This document shows, one piece after another, positions 13,490 to 20,056 of a DNA stretch of 20,056 nucleotides. The translations under genes and the position numbers were made by a program. This DNA is from DAOUEX01 sp034430235 (GTDB taxonomy: Bacteria; Chloroflexota; Anaerolineae; UBA2200): assembly GCA_964478075.1 (NCBI GenBank), contig CAYZGO010000040.1:1-20056 (forward strand), in the 5' to 3' direction. The number at the start of each line of letters is the position of its first letter. Within the stretch, counting starts at the first letter, position 1. The notes beneath the pieces were generated by a model. That model did not search any database, was not told the DNA's origin, and was given only the letters and a program-made list of their open reading frames with translations.

Positions 13490-14080
13490 ATGACAATTGC
13501 CACGAGTGTACTCTGTGCCCTGCTGGGCTACCTCCTGGGCGCCGTCCCTACGGGTGTGCTAGTGGGCCGGCTGTGGCACGGCGTGGATGTGCGCAACAGC
13601 GGCAGCACGCACACTGGTGGGCTGAACGTCTATCGCACTACCAGCAATCTGTGGGCCGGCGTGCTGACCGGCCTGGTAGACGTGGGGCTAGCTGTACTAG
13701 CTGTCTTGCTGGCACGTATCTGGTTCGCAGACCCCTGGGCTGCGCCGCTGGCGGCGGTAATGGCTATCATCGGCCACAACTGGTCTGTCTTTATCCGCCT
13801 GGGCGGCGGCGTGGGCATGTCTACCCTATTCGGCAGCATGGCCGCTCTTTCGCTGCCCGTAGCTCTGATCCTCGTAGCCGTGCTGGCTGCCATCTGGCTG
13901 CTCGTGAACCGCGTCTTGCGGCACAGCGCGCGCAGCAGCATTATTATCATGCTGTTGGTAAGCCCTCTGCTGTGGCTGCTGCGCCAGCCCGCGCCCCTGT
14001 TCGCCCTGGGCACGCTGGGTGCGATGCCAGTCATCCTCAAAGAACTTGGCGATTTCAACCGCGTGTACGACAGAGAGTAG
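13490..14080 (+). CDS. PlsY-like glycerol-3-phosphate acyltransferase
   Basis: A 196-residue membrane protein with the PlsY layout: an N-terminal membrane segment with LLGYLLGAVPTG, the first loop NSGSTHTGGLNVYRT (family pattern GS.N.GA.NV.R), further membrane segments, and a second conserved loop GHNWSVFIRLGGGVGMST (family pattern GH.(F/Y)PVF..FKGGKG). PlsY transfers an acyl group from acyl-phosphate to glycerol-3-phosphate, the first step of phospholipid synthesis. Both active-site loops carry substitutions, including loss of the lysines of KGGKG, so substrate or activity may differ. The ATG at 13490 has TAGGAG 6 nt upstream. Its TAG stop lies within a palindromic hairpin. Confidence 0.82.
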   Translation: MTIATSVLCALLGYLLGAVPTGVLVGRLWHGVDVRNSGSTHTGGLNVYRTTSNLWAGVLTGLVDVGLAVLAVLLARIWFADPWAAPLAAVMAIIGHNWSVFIRLGGGVGMSTLFGSMAALSLPVALILVAVLAAIWLLVNRVLRHSARSSIIIMLLVSPLLWLLRQPAPLFALGTLGAMPVILKELGDFNRVYDRE

Positions 14081-14105
14081 GGGCGAGACTGCGCCTCGCC
14101 TCTAC
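14077..14105. terminator. GTAG...CTAC hairpin overlapping the plsY-like stop codon
   Basis: GTAGGGGCGAG (14077-14087) pairs with CTCGCCTCTAC (14095-14105) with one mismatch and a 7-nt loop. It includes the TAG stop. There is no T-run, so it is either a Rho-assisted terminator or another member of the short repeat family ending in GTAG/CTAC. Confidence 0.5.
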
Positions 14106-14171
14106 GACGTAGCAGCCGCCGTGCCCTTGCCCCTACCGTTGCTAGCCTGCTTTGACACTTTGTACGCTCAC

Positions 14172-14200
14172 TTGACACCGTTACGAAATAGCAGTATAAG
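14172..14200 (+). promoter_or_regulatory. Strong sigma-70-type promoter of the surface-protein gene
   Basis: Consensus -35 TTGACA (14172-14177), a 17-nt spacer, and -10 TATAAG (14195-14200). It gives an untranslated leader of about 200 nt. Confidence 0.82.
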
Positions 14201-14228
14201 TAGTGTGGGTGCCCAGTTGTGTCATCCT

Positions 14229-14300
14229 CATAAGCAAAGGGGCGCTTCCAATGCGCAAAGATTGCTACCTGCCGGTGTTGATATCCAGCACCTCCGGGCT
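14229..14300 (+). promoter_or_regulatory. Candidate structured leader RNA of the surface-protein gene
   Basis: A GCGC (14242-14245)/GCGC (14253-14256) stem is flanked by AAGCAAAGG and GCGCAAAG. A second stem has GCC-GGTG (14271-14277) against CACC (14289-14292) and GGC (14297-14299). The GCAAAG box between two stems faintly recalls c-di-GMP-I (GEMM) riboswitches, which often precede adhesin genes, but the full consensus is not there. Confidence in structure is modest, in class low. Confidence 0.3.
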
Positions 14301-14404
14301 CCAGGCATATGAGCATACTCAAGCCGCCGTTTTCTGACCATGGCAGATGGTGGCTTTCTGTTCGTTCCAAGCCCTAGTCACAGATCACTAGAAATGGGGG
14401 CACG

Positions 14405-17400
14405 ATGAACCTGTCCGCTTCTACCAAAGGCCTGTCTCCACATTGTCTTGCCGTTATCCGTCTGGGCCTTATGCTGGCCTTCCTGTGCGCACCCTTTACA
14501 GCTCTCATCCCCAGCGCCCATGGTGAGCCCGCGCCTCTCGAAAACGTAGAGACGTTGCATGCGAAGCCTCGCCACCTCGGCGAGGCGGAGTCCCGTCCTC
14601 TGCAAAATCCTGCCCCCGCCTGGAGGATGGCAGGACTTCGCATCCCGTGGGAGGAGTTGGGTGCGGCAACGTCTCTACCGGTCGATCTGGCACGCAGTCC
14701 GCGCTTCGTTAGGGACGCGCGGCGCGATGCCGACAGCGGCTCCTCGCGCCTTGACAGGAACTCGGGAAATGTGTCGGCCATGGCCACGACCGGCACCCTG
14801 ATCGTGTTGCCGAACATCAACCGGAATGATGGCTGGGATACGTGGATCCAGACGCAGAACGTCGGTGATACCGCCACCGGCGTGATCGTGTTTCTGTGGG
14901 GTGAGTACAGTGCCGAGTGCCCCCCAAACGACTGTGGGCCTATTGAGCACTTCTGTCAGATGATCCCCGCAGGCAGCTCTTGGAGCCTGCATACTCTACT
15001 CCCCACTTCAGTCACGGTGGAGCAGGGCGCCTGCGAGGGGCAAAGCGTGCGGCCCTCGTCAGCTGTCGTCTACTCATTAGCCACGGATACCTTCACCGCG
15101 GCCTGCGATGCAGCTGAGGACGTCGAGGGCATCACCATAGACTGGAGGCAGTGGGAGGTCGACTACCCCAACGCGCACCCGGGCGAGCAGCTGGCAGTGA
15201 CGGTCAAGCGAACTGGCCCCGGTGACGCGAATCCAGGCGTCTCGGTCGCCAGCAGCTACACCGGAATCTCCGAGGACATGCTCGGGGCACCGGATCCCTC
15301 CTACACGTACTACGCCCCGCTCATCTACGGAGCTGCGGACAATGGCTTCAGCTCTGAAATCGACATCCAGAACGCCGGGGGCGAATGCACCGTGGTGTGG
15401 GTCTATTTCATGACGCAGAGCTGCCTGGTGGAACACGTCGCTCAGGTCGAAGCGCTGGCGTCAGGTGAGACCTACCAGTGCGATGCCGCTACGTACGTGG
15501 GACCGGGATTCGAGGGCTCGGCCCGGATCGTCGCCGAACAGCCGTTGGGAATCGTGGTCGATCAGGTGGGCAACGACATGCTAATGAGCTACAACGGCGT
15601 GCCGGCTGAGGGCGCTGGGTCGAAGGTCAGCCACGCTCCCTTGATCTATCGAGAGTACCTTGGGTGGGACACCGACATCGCGGTGCAGAATCTGAGCTCA
15701 ACCGTCGATGCCAAGGTCAAGGTGCACTTTCTGGACAGCTCGGGGGACGTCATTTCCACGGTCGAGGACTGGATTTGCCCGCAGGGGGCCACGAGCTTCC
15801 AGCTGCCCGCCATCGACGACTTGCCCGGGAACTATGTGGGGACTGCTCGGATTGAGTCTCAGGACTACGATGATGGAGGCAGCCCAGTTGAGGGGCCTCA
15901 GGTTCACGCGGTGGTGAGCCTGGTGAAGTACAGTGGGGCCAGCCCTGTAGAGGCGCTGGCGTACAATGCCTTGCCATCTCAATGGGTCACCGGCGTCGGC
16001 GTGGTGGCCTTCGCCAGCCTGACCAAGGGAGGCGACGGGTGGACCTCCGAGATCGCCATCCAGAACGCCAATCCCAGTCCCGGTTACACCCACTTTGCCA
16101 TCCTCATCTACGATGAGACCCGTCTGCTGGACCATGTGTGCGAGAGGCTGAATGAGGGCCAAGTGGAGTGCGTTGACCTGAGCGCCTGGGACTGCATCAT
16201 GCCCGGCTTCGTGGGTTCAGTGGTGATCTCGGCAACGCACAGCACGCAGGCTGGTGGCTTCGCACTGGCAGCCGTTGGCGTGGAACGGGCAGGCACCACG
16301 CTCGGCAGCGACGTGCCTGGCGATGAAGTATCTTGCTCCGAAGGCTTCCCCCTACTCGACGGATTCGATCCTGGATTGACCCCCGAATGTCCCCCTGCGC
16401 TGCCGACACCGTCTCCGAGCCCCCCCTCCGCAATCGGCAGGCGGCTCGTCTTGCCTGCCATTGATGACCAAGACGGCTGGGAGACGAGGATCGAGATCCA
16501 GAACGTCGGTGATGAGGCGACTTGGGCAGCGATCGTCTACTGGGGGGACCCCGGACCGTGTCCGCCGAACGAGAACGGGCCCCTGGTGACTTGGGACAAG
16601 CAGTGGCTTGCACAGGGCGGCCACTGGAGTCCGCCCCCTCGGCACACCGCGCGCTCAGCCATTGTGCTGTCTCTCGCTGCCGAACCGACTGCGCTGCCGG
16701 ATGAGACGACGCCACCGACGGGCGAGCCGGTGGCGGTCACGGTCAAACGCGCTGGGCCGGGCGACACGACTCCGGCGGTTTCTGTCACCAGCAGCTACCA
16801 GGGTGTCTCCGAGGACATGTTGGGGGTACCAGATCCCAGCTACGCCTACCACGCTTCGGGGGTGTACTCCAACGCACTGAACGGCTTGAGCTCCCGGATT
16901 CACATGCAGAACGCTGGAGAGCTGTGCACTCCGGTGTGGGTCTACTTCAGGGACGAGAACTGCATGATCGTGTACGCACACCACGTCGAAGAGCTGGCGC
17001 CCGGTGAGACCTACCGACTGGACGCCAGCAGCGTGCTGGCGCCGGGGTTCGTGGGCTCGGCCTGGATTGCGGCCGAGTTACCACTGGGGATCGTGGTGGA
17101 TCAGGTGGGCAACGACATGCTGACGACGCACAACGCAATCCCAGCTGAGGGCGCCGGATCGCAAGTCAACTACGTGCCGCTGATCTATCGAGAGTATCAG
17201 GGCTGGGAAACCAACATCACGGTGTACAACCTGAGCCGCCTCTCGGTACCCGCCAAAGTGAAGGTCTACTTCCTGGACGACTCGGGGGACATCATCACCA
17301 CGCTGGTGGATTGGGTCTGCCCCGGGGGGTCCGCAGACTTCCAACTGCCCGCCATCAACGACCTGCCTGGCAGTCACGTTGGCGCGGCAAGGGTAGAGTC

Positions 17401-19918
17401 GCAGAGCTACCTGAGCTTCGGTACCCCGGTCCCGGTTGAGGCGCCCGACATTCACTCGGTGGTGACTCTGAGCAAGCACAGCGGAAGTACCCCGGTGCAG
17501 GCAATGTCCTACAACGCCCTCCCCTCACAGTGGGCCAGTGGGGTGGGGGCTGTGGCCTTTCCCAGCCTGACCAAGGCCGGCGGCGGGTGGACTTCAGAGA
17601 TCGCCATCAAGAATGTCAATCTCAATCCTGGCTACACGGACCTGACGATCTTTGTCCACGACGAGACTGGGCAATTGGTCGACTATGTATGTGCCAGACT
17701 GAAAGAGAAGCAAGTCGGCTACATCAACCTTGACAAGTGGTGGTCCATCGCTCCGGGTTTTGTCGGTTCAATGGTGATCTCCGGCACGCACACCACGCAG
17801 GACGGCGGGTTCGCCCTGGCCGCCGTGGGTGTGGAACGCCTGGGAGCTACGCTCGATTCCGACATTCCTGGCGACGAGCTGTCTGGCTCCGTGGGGATCC
17901 CGCTGCTGGACGGGTTCCAGCCTGGATCGACTGTCGAATGTCCCACGCTTGCCAGTGTCGTCGGTGTCGGGGGCGCGTGCGACCTCTCCCTGGATGCTGA
18001 GGGCCACGTGAAAGCCGTCTTGCCCTACACCTACACCTTCGGCTGGGGGGACGGAACAGAGTCCGACGCGGCCACTGCGTGGGACCTCACCGTGACTGGC
18101 ACCCACGTCTACTCGCACTGTGGTGCTGACGTGACCCTGCTCATCACAGACGCCACGGGTCAAACTTTCTCGACCGAGGAGTTCTTGCGCGTGAACGAGC
18201 CGCCCAGCATCAGCAGCGTGCCCATCTCTCAGCCTGACGCGTGTGCGGATACTATCGCCTACACGGCGAGTGTGAGTGACTGCGATGGGCTGGACACGCT
18301 GGACTGGCAGCTGGACTTCTCCGATGGCGGCACTGTCATCGGCACGGGCGGTACCATCAGCGACACGTACACATTGCAAGACGTGACCTACTGCGGGGAG
18401 ATCAGCGCTACCCTGACCATCACCGATGACCACAGCTGCACTGACTCTATAGCCAGCAACACGGTGGACATCAACCAGCCACCAACCATCGGCGTGGTGA
18501 CCATTGACCAGCCGAATCCGTGTGCCGATGTCGTCACCTACACCGCCAGCATCAGCGACTGCGACGGACTGGACACGCTGGAATGGCAACTGGACTTCTC
18601 TGACGGCGGCACTGTCATCGGCACGGGCGGCATCATCAGCGACACCTACACATTGCAAGACCTGGCCTACTGCGGGGATATCAGTGCCACCCTCACCATC
18701 ACCGACGATCAGGGTTGCCCTGTCAGCCAGCCCAGCAACACCGTGGATGTCAGCCAGCCGCCCGAGATCAGCAGCCTGCTCCTCGACCGACCGGATCCGG
18801 AAGGCGCCGTAATCACCTACACAGCCACCGTCAGTGACTGCGATGGGCTCGGTACCCTCACCTGGCGGGTGGACTTTTTCGACGGTGGCGCGGTCACTGG
18901 CAGCGGCGGCACCATCAACGGGACCTATACGATGCAGGACCCGAGCTGCTGCGACATCACCGCTACCCTCACCATCACGGATGACCTGGGGTGCACGGAC
19001 ACGTTCTCCTCGACTTTCCATCCCTACCCCTTGCTCGAGATCGCCAAGAGCGGCCCGGACGACCCTGTGCCCGCCACCTGGTTCATCCGGTACTCCGTCG
19101 TGGTAACCAACATCGGGACAGTGCCTGCCGTCACTGTCTGGCTGACCGACACGCTGCCCGCCGGCACCTATTATGTCAACCACCCCGAGAATCAGGGCTG
19201 GCTGCACCACAGTGGCGTTGTCACGCGCACCATCTCCTCCCTGCCGTCCGGTGCTAGTGCCACAGTGAAGTTGCTCATGGGCACTCGCTCCGGCACGCGC
19301 GGCGTCATCACCAACACCGTGCAGGCGAGGTGGGGTTGCATCGTAGTGACCGCTACCGAGACTACCACCATTGGTAGACCGCCATCGCCGCCGACGCGGA
19401 CGCCGACGCCAACGGCCACGAACACACCGACGCCAACCGGTACGCCAACACCGACGGCATCGCCTTCGGCCACACCCACGCCCACGCCCCTGGGACCGCA
19501 AGTCACAGGCAGCATCGCTGCCTATGCCTGGGACGACCTCAACGCCAACGGTTCCCCGGATTCAGGCGAACCACCGCTCGCAGGAGCATTCATGCAGCTA
19601 TACGCCGCTGGAGGTAGTTCAGCAAGCGCAAGTCACCAACTGCACTATGTAAACAACGATGAGCCGATTGCTTCCTGCACCACTGGTGAGACCGGTCTCT
19701 GTCTCTTCAGCGGCCTGGCGCCAGGTGATTATGCCGTCACCATCACCAGGCCGACGGGCTATTGGCCTACCACTGACACGAGCTTTGAAGTCACCGTCAC
19801 CGCTGGTCAGGTCAGCACAGTGCACTTTGGCGCTACAGCGCAGAACCGTTGTTTCTTGCCGCTCGTGATCAAGAACGCCTTGTCGCCCGCTGTCTTGCTG
19901 TTGCCGCTGATGAAGTGA
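14405..19918 (+). CDS. Very large secreted multi-domain surface protein
   Basis: 1837 residues. A signal peptide (residues about 1-40: LGLMLAFLCAPFTALIPSAHG) is followed by a repeat-derived segment (48-92). Next come two halves (about 130-660 and 676-1178), each with four units marked by GW.(T/S).I.(I/V)QN, at about 138, 311, 417 and 543, then 689, 825, 931 and 1059. A PKD-like domain (1179-1263, FGWGDGTESD ... HVYSHCGADVTLLITD) precedes three 93-residue Ig/PKD-like repeats (1264-1541) with paired cysteines, a DUF11-type domain (1542-1657, YSVVVTNIGTVPAVTVWLTDTLP), a TPTP-rich linker (1659-1697) and an SdrD-B-like domain (DLNANGSPDSGEPPLAG). The tail reads FLPLVIKNALSPAVLLLPLMK. ATG at 14405 follows GGGGGCACG. 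Probably an extracellular adhesin or matrix protein; no enzyme domain seen. Confidence 0.9.
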   Translation: MNLSASTKGLSPHCLAVIRLGLMLAFLCAPFTALIPSAHGEPAPLENVETLHAKPRHLGEAESRPLQNPAPAWRMAGLRIPWEELGAATSLPVDLARSPRFVRDARRDADSGSSRLDRNSGNVSAMATTGTLIVLPNINRNDGWDTWIQTQNVGDTATGVIVFLWGEYSAECPPNDCGPIEHFCQMIPAGSSWSLHTLLPTSVTVEQGACEGQSVRPSSAVVYSLATDTFTAACDAAEDVEGITIDWRQWEVDYPNAHPGEQLAVTVKRTGPGDANPGVSVASSYTGISEDMLGAPDPSYTYYAPLIYGAADNGFSSEIDIQNAGGECTVVWVYFMTQSCLVEHVAQVEALASGETYQCDAATYVGPGFEGSARIVAEQPLGIVVDQVGNDMLMSYNGVPAEGAGSKVSHAPLIYREYLGWDTDIAVQNLSSTVDAKVKVHFLDSSGDVISTVEDWICPQGATSFQLPAIDDLPGNYVGTARIESQDYDDGGSPVEGPQVHAVVSLVKYSGASPVEALAYNALPSQWVTGVGVVAFASLTKGGDGWTSEIAIQNANPSPGYTHFAILIYDETRLLDHVCERLNEGQVECVDLSAWDCIMPGFVGSVVISATHSTQAGGFALAAVGVERAGTTLGSDVPGDEVSCSEGFPLLDGFDPGLTPECPPALPTPSPSPPSAIGRRLVLPAIDDQDGWETRIEIQNVGDEATWAAIVYWGDPGPCPPNENGPLVTWDKQWLAQGGHWSPPPRHTARSAIVLSLAAEPTALPDETTPPTGEPVAVTVKRAGPGDTTPAVSVTSSYQGVSEDMLGVPDPSYAYHASGVYSNALNGLSSRIHMQNAGELCTPVWVYFRDENCMIVYAHHVEELAPGETYRLDASSVLAPGFVGSAWIAAELPLGIVVDQVGNDMLTTHNAIPAEGAGSQVNYVPLIYREYQGWETNITVYNLSRLSVPAKVKVYFLDDSGDIITTLVDWVCPGGSADFQLPAINDLPGSHVGAARVESQSYLSFGTPVPVEAPDIHSVVTLSKHSGSTPVQAMSYNALPSQWASGVGAVAFPSLTKAGGGWTSEIAIKNVNLNPGYTDLTIFVHDETGQLVDYVCARLKEKQVGYINLDKWWSIAPGFVGSMVISGTHTTQDGGFALAAVGVERLGATLDSDIPGDELSGSVGIPLLDGFQPGSTVECPTLASVVGVGGACDLSLDAEGHVKAVLPYTYTFGWGDGTESDAATAWDLTVTGTHVYSHCGADVTLLITDATGQTFSTEEFLRVNEPPSISSVPISQPDACADTIAYTASVSDCDGLDTLDWQLDFSDGGTVIGTGGTISDTYTLQDVTYCGEISATLTITDDHSCTDSIASNTVDINQPPTIGVVTIDQPNPCADVVTYTASISDCDGLDTLEWQLDFSDGGTVIGTGGIISDTYTLQDLAYCGDISATLTITDDQGCPVSQPSNTVDVSQPPEISSLLLDRPDPEGAVITYTATVSDCDGLGTLTWRVDFFDGGAVTGSGGTINGTYTMQDPSCCDITATLTITDDLGCTDTFSSTFHPYPLLEIAKSGPDDPVPATWFIRYSVVVTNIGTVPAVTVWLTDTLPAGTYYVNHPENQGWLHHSGVVTRTISSLPSGASATVKLLMGTRSGTRGVITNTVQARWGCIVVTATETTTIGRPPSPPTRTPTPTATNTPTPTGTPTPTASPSATPTPTPLGPQVTGSIAAYAWDDLNANGSPDSGEPPLAGAFMQLYAAGGSSASASHQLHYVNNDEPIASCTTGETGLCLFSGLAPGDYAVTITRPTGYWPTTDTSFEVTVTAGQVSTVHFGATAQNRCFLPLVIKNALSPAVLLLPLMK
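14546..14678. mobile_element. Inverted-end element translated inside the surface-protein gene
   Basis: The ends GTAGAGACGTTGC (14546-14558) and GCAACGTCTCTAC (14666-14678) are identical to those at 999-1107. The interior (133 bp in all) has a CCTCGCC/GGCGAGG hairpin and, reversed, the 18-bp ATGCGAAGTCCTGCCATC found at the left of the first element. It is open in the gene's frame and encodes residues 48-92, between the signal peptide and the first domain. A 133-bp length is not a multiple of three, so a duplicated target base or later indel must have kept the frame. Confidence 0.85.
18194..19030 (+). repeat. Three tandem 279-bp domain repeats in the surface-protein gene
   Basis: Repeats start at 18194, 18473 and 18752 with exactly equal 279-bp spacing. 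Repeats 1 and 2 are nearly identical over long DNA stretches (for example GGCGGCACTGTCATCGGCAC in both). Repeat 3 is more diverged and has lost the DACAD-type cysteine. This points to a recent internal duplication of the first two. Confidence 0.85.
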
Positions 19919-19949
19919 GGTAACCGGCACTTTGGAGCTGCCGGTCACC
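19919..19949 (+). terminator. Hairpin directly after the surface-protein stop
   Basis: GGTAACCGGC (19919-19928) pairs with GCCGGTCACC (19940-19949) with one A.C mismatch and an 11-nt loop. It starts immediately after TGA. There is no T-run. Positions 19950-20056 hold nothing I can support. Confidence 0.6.
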
Positions 19950-20056
19950 TGAGTACATCTCACCATAGGCTGCAACTCATATGTGACCGAAGCCACGCCA
20001 AGCGCGTTGCCTCATCGTAAAATCTAACCGAAGGCGTATCGTTGCCTCAATATGAA

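Noticed and set aside
14229..14300. A firm c-di-GMP riboswitch call
   Set aside because: Only the GCAAAG box and stem placement are reminiscent; the GGGCAAACC-type half, tetraloop and receptor are not identifiable by eye.
13630..14370. A 246-codon minus-strand open frame opposite the PlsY-like gene
   Set aside because: Low-complexity, serine/arginine-rich translation with no motif; it is a shadow of the plus-strand membrane protein.
17768..19501. A 577-codon open frame on the minus strand opposite the surface-protein gene
   Set aside because: It has no ribosome binding site or recognisable domain and is fully explained by the codon bias and internal repeats of the plus-strand gene, which has a signal peptide, promoter and domains.

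Overview
The window looks like a piece of a Chloroflexota chromosome, most likely Anaerolineae-like. This is inferred from the moderately high GC, a secreted protein with repeated 'GW.(T/S).I.IQN' units and a C-terminal 'FLPLVIKN' motif, threonine/proline-rich (TPTP) linkers, and many short stem-loop repeats between and inside genes. No rRNA, tRNA, CRISPR array or prophage was seen.

Layout. Positions 1-4900 are mostly minus-strand: an alpha/beta-hydrolase gene broken by three in-frame TAG codons (192-995), a small terminal-inverted-repeat element (999-1107), an M20 metallopeptidase (1116-2441), a repeat cluster (2521-2711), a small helix-turn-helix protein with a clear promoter (2796-3137), and a translationally coupled pair of NUDIX hydrolases behind a truncated methyltransferase (3526-4848). 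Positions 5160-6900 are a region of duplication and decay: a degenerate copy of the thiamine-operon leader and first gene (about 5225-5570), an intact degV (5579-6418) and a decayed second degV (about 6590-6897).

Positions 7046-11503 hold a TPP-riboswitch-controlled plus-strand operon: SAM methyltransferase, YkoF/MTH1187-type thiamine-binding protein, ABC permease, NMT1/THI5-like lipoprotein and ABC ATPase. Together they read as a ThiXYZ-like importer for a thiamine pyrimidine precursor, with a methyltransferase and a thiamine-binding protein added. Positions 11693-14080 hold two phospholipid genes (YegS/Dgk-like lipid kinase, PlsY-like acyltransferase) separated by a REP-associated tyrosine transposase framed by identical 38-bp palindromic repeats. 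Positions 14172-19949 hold a strong promoter, a structured leader and an 1837-residue secreted multi-domain surface protein.

The most interesting thread is a family of short palindromic elements (a 13-bp inverted end GTAGAGACGTTGC and/or 27-bp stem-loop units) found at seven places. Two copies lie inside genes and are translated in frame, in the methyltransferase and in the surface protein. The decayed methyltransferase copy keeps the site without the insert, at exactly matching length. This resembles the protein-coding palindromic elements of Rickettsia, here in a probable Chloroflexota.
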